A stretch of DNA of 64,000 nt. Origin: Myxocyprinus asiaticus. Lineage: Eukaryota > Chordata > Actinopteri > Cypriniformes > Catostomidae. Position 1 is the first letter of the stretch; each line of letters begins with the position of its first letter. Below the pieces are notes generated by a model, which was not told the origin of the DNA, made no database searches, and saw only the letters and a program-made list of their open reading frames with translations. Location: NCBI RefSeq assembly GCF_019703515.2, contig NC_059346.1, positions 53,392,001 to 53,456,000 of the forward strand. The letters are read 5' to 3'. Position numbers and translations under genes: made by a program. Of the stretch, positions 1 to 64,000 are shown in pieces.

Positions 1-437
1 ATATCAAGCTTTATTGGCAAGAGAAACTTAAGTGTACTGTACATTGACAATGCATTATTGGACACAAATATACAGATATAAAATATATTGAATGCTGAAA
101 TTTAAAATCTCAATTATTATTTCTCTGGCTGCTGTTCAGTCTCTACAAGTATACAGTACCTGTCTACAGCTCGCTGAACGGACACATCCTTCAGTCTCTT
201 TCACGCACACACACAGGGTCTCTCTTTCGCGGTTCTGCTTTTGAAACCGGTTCAGACGACAGCAGTTGCACATTTACAGGTGATGCGAAGAGAAACGGCA
301 GCTTGCCCATATCTCTCGCGTGCCTGGTTCACGCGAAGTCTTCATTCTCCATGCAGTAAATCCGTGTTTGTAATGCCCGGGACATGTGTCGCGTGTAATG
401 AAACTCGCACTTCTCCACACAATTAGTTTTTGGCTCA
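1..437. other. Upstream intron sequence, nothing recognised
   Basis: Lies upstream of the first acaca exon in the window and so is presumably intronic. It opens with an A/T-rich stretch and holds a short CA run. No exon of the biotin carboxylase part was found here. Confidence 0.5.
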
Positions 438-755
438 CACTTTATATTAGGTGACCTTTACTACTATGTACTAACATTAAATACGTACAAGACTTTATTT
501 ACTGTGTAATTACATGATGTTCTGCAAAATTCCCACATTTGCTGCTACTGAGGTTGAGGTACGGCTAAGTTTAGGGGTAGGGTTAGGTTTTGGGGTAAGG
601 GTTGGGTTAGGATTAGGGGTCAAGTTAACAGTATAACTACAAATGTCATTAAACTTTAAATGTAATTACAATGCAACAACATGTACTGTATGTACATAAG
701 TACATTGCAGCAAATGGTTAAGTACATAGTAGTTAAGGCCACCTAATATAAAGTG
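438..755. mobile_element. MITE with 16-bp or longer inverted ends and a telomere-like G-rich core
   Basis: Left end CACTTTATATTAGGTG is repeated in inverted form at the right end (CACCTAATATAAAGTG), and the similarity continues inward through the ACTACTATGTAC region. The core has several GGGTTAGG-like units. No coding capacity. Superfamily not determined. Confidence 0.8.
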
Positions 756-1196
756 GATCCAGTTTTTGTGCTAGGATGTGCAGTCATGTCGAGTGTGTAC
801 ATCCTAAAAATGTATATATGCCAATTAGCCACAGAAAGTTGGAAAAAACATTAGTGAAGTTTTGCGCATTGTACAAAGGTGCCTCTGTTTGTTCCAGACA
901 GGCAGCATGATCCCCTATTCTTAACTATATGGAGCCAGTAAGGCTGAGTAGCCTGCCAGGAATAACCTTCTCGCGAAGGCTCAGGAAGGGGAAAAAACGG
1001 ATACTGCATTAATTGCTGTTAAATAGAACCCCTAGTAAACAGTATGCACTGCACAGTATGCTGTAAGCACTACATTATTACTCCATTATGAAAATAGACT
1101 CAGTCATTAGTTTTTACTGTCACACAATTTTACATGTCGTTTTGTGAGCACACTTTATCATTTTATTGTTTATATTGATCTATAGTAGTCTAAAGT

Positions 1197-1590
1197 TAAA
1201 GGGAATGTTTACCCCCCACCAAAAAAATTCTCTCATCATTTATACTCTCGTGCCATCCCAGATGTGTATAACTTACTTTCTTCTGCTGAATACAGACAAA
1301 TATTTGTAGAAGAATATCTCTGCTCTTTAGGTCCATGCAATGCACTTAAATTTTGATTTGTTTCTCATCAACATCTATCATATCTCTTCAGAAGACATGG
1401 ATTAAACCACTGGAGTCGTATTGATTACTTTTATGCTGCTTTTATGTGCTTTTTGGACTTTAAAAGTTCTGGTCACCATTCACTTGCATTGTATGGACCT
1501 AAAGAGCCAAGATATTCTTCTAAAAAGAAAGTCATACTCATCTGGGATGGCATGAGGGTGAGTAAATAATGAGAATTTTCAAGGAATGTT
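1197..1590. mobile_element. Foldback MITE of the AGTTCACCC family, diverged
   Basis: Contains the typical blocks CTCATCATTTA, GCCATCCCAGATGTGTAT and TTCTTCTGCTGAA near the left, and the reverse complement of the same blocks near the right (CATCTGGGATGGCATGAGGGTGAG). Related copies are at about 20731 and at 23932-24220. Confidence 0.7.
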
Positions 1591-1893
1591 CAAGGTTCAA
1601 AACAAGTAAAGCTCAGTCACTATGATACTAAAGTCATGTACACATAACACATAATTTTTGCATCTTTTGGCTAAACTTTTGAAACCGGGTCTATTTTCAT
1701 TTTTATCTACTGGCCCCATTCACTTCCATTGTAAGAGCCTTAGTGTAACTTTATTTAAGTGAGGGATAAGTTGGTTATTTTATCTGGAAATCAACTTGTA
1801 TGGAATGTAGAAAATTGGTTTAAACCCTTGATTATGTTCTCAGTTTTTCTGATTTTCTCACTCTTTCTCTTACACTCTCCTGTGTGTCTATAG

Positions 1894-56903
<55,010 letters not shown>

Positions 56904-57233
56904 TGCCCTGTCTACACACAATCATCTTACAGCCTGGGAAAAGAGTAACTGGAAACTGGAACTAGAGGAGCCAACATGGCTGTGCTGTGACTGACCTAAC
57001 ACTGTTGGCTATGATTCTTAGAGTTACAACAGATATTTTCTGTCAGTACTCTAATAGAACTTTTGGTATGCACAAAAATGGAATGGGGAAAAAAAGCTGC
57101 TTTTTGAGGAAGTTTCATTAATTTTTTTTGTAGTAGGTCATAGATTACAGTATGAGAGAGAGTGTTTAACTGTGATAACAGCTTACAGATTCATAGCAAG
57201 TAGAATATCTTAGATAAACTCTACACTTTCTCT

Positions 57234-57239
57234 AATAAA
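57234..57239 (+). promoter_or_regulatory. acaca: Possible proximal polyadenylation signal AATAAA
   Basis: Canonical hexamer 331 bases after the stop codon. No strong GU-rich element is obvious nearby; an alternative site at most. Confidence 0.25.
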
Positions 57240-57664
57240 AGTCAAATTTGAGTGTATTAGTTGCATCACACATAATCGCAGCATGTGCGTGCTACATTTA
57301 CAAATGCAGACCGTGATGATGTTGAAAGTGGGTTAGAATTTCTTTCACCCCGCCTACACTAACAGTGCGCAACATGACAAAACTAGATTGTTCCTGCTCT
57401 TCATTACTATGGAAGCTGTTTAGTTGTTGCCTAACTTCGCTTGCTTAATGAACACTATTTTCTTCACATGCAGGATGGTTGTTTGAGCCGTATGAACGCA
57501 TCGGTTTGTTGCGCTAATGTTTCACCCCCTTGTGGCTTAACCAAAAAAAAATTTTTTTTTTAAATGTTTATCCACAGGTATGGTATGTATTATTATAAAT
57601 ATGCTGTTTATTTTTTAGCATAGTTGAAATGTCATTAATAACTTATTAAACAATCATGTTTAAA

Positions 57665-57670
57665 AATAAA
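57665..57670 (+). promoter_or_regulatory. acaca: Possible middle polyadenylation signal AATAAA
   Basis: Hexamer in an A/T-rich stretch, so chance occurrence is plausible. Confidence 0.2.
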
Positions 57671-58150
57671 ACTAGGTGCTGCACACTGTAGTTCAACATG
57701 GTACATTATACTGTGAGAGTGGCCGTAGAACATTCCACAGACATTTAGGGTAGTTGAATTTGATTTCCATATAAATATTCTGGAATCACACACCAGGAGT
57801 GTAGTGTAGACATATCCACTTGTTTAAAAAGCAATGGAGGGGGACAAGAACACTTTCGAGGGGTGAATGGAGTATTATACATCCCATTGGCAGTCATGAT
57901 GCTCTGTGTCTGATTGTGACATCATGATGGTTGCTGGAGCTAACGGAAAAGCTCAGTGCAAGCACTACTATTTGACTCAATGAAAGGTCAACACCATGTT
58001 AAGTTTGCTGACATTTGTTGTGACCCGAGCGGGCAGTAAATTATCACGTGTCTGTAAGTGTTGCTGAACATGTTAATGTAGGGCTCAGAAGCTGAAATGG
58101 AGGATTTCTGTTTACTGTGGCAAACTGTTCTTGCCTCAAAATAATAACTG

Positions 58151-58156
58151 AATAAA
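58151..58156 (+). promoter_or_regulatory. acaca: Likely distal polyadenylation signal AATAAA
   Basis: The canonical hexamer is followed by GTGGTGTTGTGCTC, which resembles a downstream GU-rich element. Confidence 0.5.
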
Positions 58157-58175
58157 TCATAAAGTATCTTACGTG

Positions 58176-60461
58176 GTGTTGTGCTCTTTTGGTACTCTTG
58201 GTTGAATGTGACTAACTTTCAGATCTCAGAACTTCCTCTTAAATCAAGTCAGACGATTTATTACATGCTTCCAAGACAAATCCTTTATATTGGATTTGAC
58301 AACAAGCATGCAACTTTTTGATTTTGTGTGGGTTTTTTTTTTTTATAACGCCACTTGAGGTGCAAGTGTATATATGTGTATGAATGTCAGATGGCCCCTC
58401 CCTCTGTTTACACTGGGGCACCACCAAAGGAATTTCACCTTAATGATCCAAATGGACCATTCGATAAATTAGAAATATGTAAACTGGAGGGAGTTAGATA
58501 ATCATACACTGATTGTATAAACTAATTCCAAGGTCTCTGGAAAGAGGTTTGGATAGTGATATTTACATTCTACTTGATCGAGTGATGAGCTCGGTGATGG
58601 CGACGTCTTCCACTGGTTATGCTGGTCCAGGTTGCAGTAGGAAAGGAGCTGGATTCTGTTTCAAACAACCTTTAAAACGAAGCACTGAAGAATGCTGATC
58701 TCCTGGAGCACCGAGAGGGTCCTTGAACACGCAGATGAAGCCCTGATGCTGATGCATTAGTTGCTTTACCATCTGGAACACGCAGATAAAGGAAACTTGA
58801 AGAGAAGGTTTGCACACACAAGCTTCACCTTGTTGCTGGCTGTGTGTTATTGTCTCTCTGGAGCAGAGGCTCAGAATGTGGCGCAATCTGTTGGTGTCTC
58901 CCTCTTCACTGTGGAGTGAAAACTCAGAAAATAGTGTTCTTCTGTTAGTGTCTCTCTGGACGGGAAACATTTCTCGCAGGACTGGGGACAAGGAACCTGG
59001 CGTATCTGTTACTCTCTCTCTTGGAGGGTGACTCAGAACAGGGTGTGCACTTTTATCCCTTTCTGATGAGGAAGAGATCATTGCAATCGTTCTGATTGGC
59101 TGCGCCTGAATCAAACCTATCTGTCAATGACTTAGAGTGTTTGCGTACAAAGGTACCTCTGGAAACTTGGACTATTAATCTACAACAAAATCAAGAGCGT
59201 TTTGGTGATGACAATGACAATTTAATAACTAAAATACAACTTTTTTGCTAGAAATGGGATCAAAAGTTGGAAAAAGTATAATTTATTTTTTTTTTTTTTT
59301 TAAACGTTTAATACACAAATTGGCTATCGACGGCCATTTTCTTTCTTCAGCTCAACCGCTGTGGATCCACAAGCACAGGATTGTGGGATATCATAGGCAG
59401 TGAAGGATAGATCTATGCTACCTTCAAAATTTGATCAGATGAAGGTATCTCAGCAGACAGGATGTGACGTGAACATTAGATTCAGACGTGCCTTCTTCCC
59501 TTCCTACTTCTGTTTACAGCCTCCGAAGGCAGTATTTTCCCGCCAATTACCCTTGGGCCAAACAAGGCCAACCGGGGAGTGAGGCGGGTTCAATGTCAAA
59601 GGCAGAGTTTCGCCAAACTTCCCAGGTTATGTATCCAGCGCACAACGGTTCAGGTTCTGGGGAAAAATTCATTTTAAAATGCAGGCAAATCCATTAAAAC
59701 AAAGTACAAATCTGTTAAAACACCCAATAGACAAAGCAGTGAACTTTCATAGATGGTGTACTGGGACATCGTCCCGCTGTTAGTGGAGAGACCACTTGGG
59801 ACACCATGGCAGTTACAGTCAGTGAGTTGTCAACACTAACTTATCTTGCCGTTTACATTCGATATAAACTCGATATTCTTGATAACTAGATAGAATAAAT
59901 CCTCAGCTTGAGCTTTTCTCTTGTTTGTGAAATGAGCAGGGTGTGTGACACTGGCACTGCAGCGCCATATTAAGGGTGAGTTTTTGGGCAACACTGCAGA
60001 GTTATTAGCCCAATGGTGGGTACGCAGTTAAATTTTGGTGTTGCGGCTTGAGGTCCGAGGCTATTGGCCCCGGCTGGTCAGTTGATAGCCCTGGCTTGCA
60101 CTGGGCCGATAGTGGAAAAGTGGCTAGTGTGTAGCTGATTTGCATAGCCTAAAGTTCACAGTCAGATCAGGGTCTTTAATTTTTTACATATTCTTTGTTT
60201 ACTTTGCAAACCACTTCCAAAATACTCTTGGCGATATTCTGAATGAATAAAAATGGTCCAAAAATGGTAAGAAATAGTTGAGCCATACATTAATTTATCT
60301 GTTAATAGGTCAACTTCTGTGAATTATTGTGTAAATCGAACAACTGTAATTAACATGAACGGTTCTGTGAATGAAGTGGATGTTGCGGCTGATGTCCGTT
60401 TTAAAGATTCCAAGAATATGTAGGATGAATTTGCCTTTCAACCACTTCTGCCAAACAGGCA
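58176..60461. other. Intergenic region downstream of acaca, no named gene
   Basis: The longest open frame is minus strand 58617-59114 (165 codons), with no recognised domains. AGATCTATGCTACCTTC and ACAGCCTCCGAAGGCAG (59407-59531) look like parts of a dispersed element, but this was not proved. No splice pattern linking exons was seen. Confidence 0.45.
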
Positions 60462-60812
60462 GCTAATTAAGGCACCCGACCTTCGGATGAGACGTTAAAC
60501 CAAGGTCCTGACTCTGTAGTCATTAAAAATCCCAAGGCACTTCTCATATAGAGTAGGGGTGTACTGGCCAAATGTCCCCCATTGGCCCTAATCTAGCATA
60601 GCCTCCTAATAATCCCTTTCCCTGAATTGGCTACATCACTCTACTCTACTCCACCCATAGCTGGTGTGTGGCGAGAGTACTGGCGCACTATGGCTGCCGT
60701 CATAATCATCCAGGTGGATGCTGCACACTGGTGGTGGTAAAGGAGATTCTCCCTATACTACATAAAATGCTTTGAGTGCTTAGAAAAGTGCTATATAAAT
60801 GTAAGGAATTAT
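60462..60812 (+). repeat. Dispersed repeat with a CTATATAAATGTAA tail, copy 2
   Basis: Contains CACCCGACCTTCGGATGAG, CCATAGCTGGTGTGTGGCG and CATCCAGGTGGATGCTGCAC, ending GTGCTATATAAATGTAAGG. This copy extends further 5' than copy 1 at 17462. Confidence 0.75.
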
Positions 60813-61770
60813 TAATTAACATGCTGCATCTGGAGGTCTATGATGGCCATTTTAGCTTAAATCTTAGGATCGGAGTCAAGATGTGCCAAAGGATTTTGGC
60901 GCTAAGAAACCACCTGTGGACCAATGAGAGGTCCCTTCCAATGTGGAGATGGATCCGGGGCCTTCCTTACAGACCCGTGAGAGGTGTCTGGCAGTTGTTT
61001 GAGCAGCTTTATCTGATGGCTGCTTGGCAATTGTTTGTATTGGTCTACCATGATCCAATCAAAATGTAAACACTTTTCTTCACCGTGACAGTTAGAGAGA
61101 AGCCCTGCCATAAACTGGGGCCCCTATAATGCCATCTTGTCCATTGTTCAAACAGTCTACTCATACTACCTACCACCAAATACAGGGGCCAGATTGAATC
61201 ACACCAATCCATTAAAATTATAACAGCCATAATGAGTCAAATCTAGTTGTGAAATAATTCACGGTTTCTCTGATCCTTGACACTTATCAGACAGTAGGAA
61301 GGAAAATTAAAATACAGTATCGGTTTCACTACATTTATTCTTGTTGATCTGTTAGTGTAAAATGAAAGAATCAATGAAAATGTTGACAAAATGGCACTTT
61401 AATATTAAAGAGGCATTAAAATGTGTCAATTTGCAATCCTTAAACATTTGGTTTCATTTACAGGTATTTTCACAAATTAAAAAAAAAAAATTAACATGGA
61501 AAAATAAAACAAAACAAGGTTTTGAGTCTGTCACTAAAGGCTTTCACCTGCACGAGCAGCAGACGTGTGTCACTGACAACAGTGCAGTATATACACACTT
61601 CCTATTAGGCTCTGGGGTTTACGTGTGTTGAAACAGATGCTGAGTTCAGTGTGCCATCACTGGACCATTTTCAAACAGAGAACGATACAACTCAGACCTG
61701 AAAACAAACACAAAACAGAACAGATTGAATTCATAATTTCTACTCAAGCAATTTACCTGGTCGGTATATG
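60813..61770. other. Intergenic, nothing recognised
   Basis: Mixed sequence without convincing coding or repeat structure apart from short A runs (about 61480). Confidence 0.4.
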
Positions 61771-62293
61771 CAGTACTGTGCAAAAGTCTTAGGCACATAA
61801 GATGTTTCACAAAAACATTTGGCTTAAGATAGTTGTTTATATCTTCAGCTTTAGTGTCAACAGGAAATATATATTTTAGACTCCCAAACATTCCTTTTAC
61901 AAATAGAATAGAAGAACAGGGAGCCCTGCAACAGATGGTATGGCCCCCACAGAGCCCCCCACTGAACATCAAGTCAGTCTGGGATTAAATAAAGAGACAG
62001 AAGCAATTAAGACAGCCTAAATAGATAGAAGAACTGTGGCAAATTCTCAAAGAAACTTGGAACATAATATCTGCCAACAACCAAGTAAAACTGTGTCCAG
62101 GAGTACCTATAGGAGAACTGGGGCTGTTTTAAAGGCAAAGGTGTTCACACCAAATATTGATTTAGCTTCCTTTTTTCTTTTCTTTTTTTTTACTGGACTT
62201 TGTATGATGTTAATTGCTAAATGAAAACTATTTATGGCATAATTTTTGAAGACATCCTCACAATGCAACATTTTTCACTTTTGCACAGTACTG
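61771..62293. mobile_element. Tc1/mariner-type MITE with CAGTACTGTGCAAAAG ends
   Basis: Left CAGTACTGTGCAAAAGTCTT and right TTTTGCACAGTACTG are a 15-bp perfect inverted repeat, with TA at the right edge. 523 bp; open frames inside are short. Confidence 0.85.
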
Positions 62294-62914
62294 TATATAA
62301 CTTTAAATTTAAATTTTATATAGTAAGAAAATTAGAAAACATCCCATTTTAAATAACGGAGTCAAAACATAGTGATAAACAGCAGCAATTACCCTCTTAA
62401 AGTCCCTTTAAGGCTGTGCGGTGCTCAAGTCACATGTAGTGAATCATTTACATGAATTGTCCGAATGAGCCGAATGAGTTTTATTACTCCCTTGGCTCCA
62501 TTGCTGCGTTCGCAATACAATGACACAAATGTAGCATTTTATGATTGGGAGACACAGGTTTAAAACTGGCTTGTGCTGTGCTGTGATCTCAATACATTTT
62601 TGCATTGACTGATTTCTATCCCCTGCCTCCATCTAACACCACCACAAAATCACAGAAGTCCTATAAAATCAACACTTGAACACACAATGAAAACAACACA
62701 TACAACCTCTTTACGGGTTCACGCTATATGCTGCGTTGTGTTTGAAGAGGAGATGAGGATTAGGAATGAGAGGATGGATTCTAGCTAAAGGTGGATTGAT
62801 GGAGAGGTGACAGATAGACTTGACATGGTGATCACGGTCACAGCGATCTCCTACATGAGCACGGAGAGGACACAAACACAAAGCACCGGAGAAGGTGACT
62901 GAGAAACATGTTGA

Positions 62915-63660
62915 GTGGTCCAAACATCATCTGCAGCCTGAAACTGAACTTTTGGTCGGATTTTAGGAGTGAATGCACTTAGCTGCATAGAGAGCTATAG
63001 GATGTCCCCTTGCTTCCTATTTAGTGAACAATTTAACCTTTAGTGTGCCGTCTATCCGCACTGGTCTCAGAATAGTTCGAAATCCTCTGAAAGCAACATT
63101 TTTTCAGCTTTAGGATGAACCCATTGATTCTCAATGTGAAAATGCACAGTGAATATAGGAATGCATTTACTAATGTTAATGAATAGAACCATATTGTACA
63201 GTGATAAAATAAAATAACAAAATTTACATTAAAATTAAGCGAAATGACCCACAGATGTGTTCATGTTAAAAGTTATTCAAAATAACTAACATGTTTTTTC
63301 GACTTTTGAGGGAATAATGTCCCAAATGTTTATTAGCTCGCTGAAGCAAGAAAAATGAAGGCATTTTTTAAAGTGGCACATCAAACTAAACCAGAGACGC
63401 TACTCTTTACACCCGAACAGGTTTCAATGATAAAACGTAAAAAGAGGTTTCTTACCAGAGGAACTTTTGTTGGCTCTGCGCCCGCAGAAGGACTTCCCGG
63501 AAATCAATGTCATGTTGTTTTGTCACATGACTCGGTGTGCCAGAAGTTTAACCCTTAAATGACAGTCTAAAAGTCTTGTGAACAGTATTCGGTCGGTTGA
63601 AATTAATTTCAATTATGCGTTGTGTATAGCGAAGCCAACATACAACGTCCACAGATGTGG
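62915..63660 (+). repeat. Unclassified dispersed repeat, copy 2 (about 745 bp)
   Basis: Same block order as 31832-32440, same orientation: AGTGGTCCAAACATCATCTG, CACTTAGCTGCATAGAGAGC, TTGTCACATGACTCGG, GAAGCCAACATACAACGTCC. Confidence 0.75.
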
Positions 63661-64000
63661 ATGCGGGGTCGCATGACGTTAAAGAAAACATCATTACTCA
63701 AACCTACAGAGTTATTTGCATTGCAGCACTGTGTATGAACACAGCTCAGGAGTTCATTTCTGAGCTATTGGTACTAACGAACCAGTGAACGTGATCTAAA
63801 GCAGTGGCTTTTCTTTTCTGTCTTTTCTGATGGGATCGTGGACAGCAGGTAGGTTTGTTTAATTTTTCAGTGTTCCAGTTTTAAGATCAGCATTTCAGCA
63901 CATTTAGTTTATATTTTAGGGCAGCCAAAGTTAATGTGTTAACTGATATTTAAATACATTTAATGCTGATAAGTTTGTCAGGATGGTCTAGTGTTATCGT
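63661..64000. other. Window end, nothing recognised
   Basis: No exon, repeat or regulatory element could be supported here. Confidence 0.4.

Larger units (their letters stand above)
56904..58175 (+). other. acaca: acaca 3' untranslated region (inferred extent)
   Basis: No further coding exon was seen after the stop. AATAAA hexamers occur at 57234-57239, 57665-57670 and 58151-58156. The last is followed within about 20 bases by a GT-rich stretch, so I take about 58175 as the most likely distal end. Shorter transcripts from the first two are possible. Confidence 0.55.

Noticed and set aside
560..630. Interstitial telomere
   Set aside because: The G-rich run lies inside a MITE with matched inverted ends and is not a regular TTAGGG array.

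Overview
The window is vertebrate nuclear DNA, AT-rich and full of introns. The transposon content (several Tc1/mariner families, hAT-like and TTAA-ended MITEs, a tRNA-headed SINE) suggests a ray-finned fish, most likely a cyprinid or other cypriniform. The fish and gene identities come from recognising protein and repeat sequences by eye; no database search was run.

One protein-coding gene dominates: acetyl-CoA carboxylase 1 (acaca), plus strand, from its middle to its stop codon. I placed 40 coding exons between 1894 and 56903. All have GT-AG introns and the codon phases match at every junction. Joined, they encode about 1,725 residues ending in MDAPASS. They cover the end of the linker after biotin carboxylase, the biotin-carrier domain (biotinyl-lysine codon 5768-5770), the central domain, both carboxyltransferase lobes and the C-terminus. 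The biotin carboxylase exons and the promoter lie upstream of base 1. The RMSFSSN site with GNIPTLNR before it, and the overall sequence, favour ACC1 over ACC2.

Layout: 1-1893 upstream intron with MITEs; 1894-14184 exons 1-12, with a 1.8 kb hAT-like element in intron 2 and Tc1-like elements in introns 9 and 11; 14185-22729 a large intron, a 24-nt micro-exon, a 102-nt in-phase exon and the exon with the Ser1200-equivalent; 22730-28791 exons 15-20, with a nested insertion in intron 19; 29912-36705 exons 21-29, including a 39-bp minisatellite in intron 28; 36706-45057 an 8.35 kb repeat-filled intron; 45058-56903 exons 30-40; 56904 to about 58175 the 3' UTR; then intergenic DNA with repeats and no gene I can name.

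The main points of interest are the 34-codon in-phase exon beside the Ser1200 regulatory site, threonine in place of the BRCA1-binding serine of human ACC1, duplicated in-frame 5' splice sites on exon 23, a partly homogenised 39-bp minisatellite, and a pair of inverted Tc1 copies flanking exons 10-12. I found no bacterial-type system, CRISPR array, virus genome or rRNA gene.
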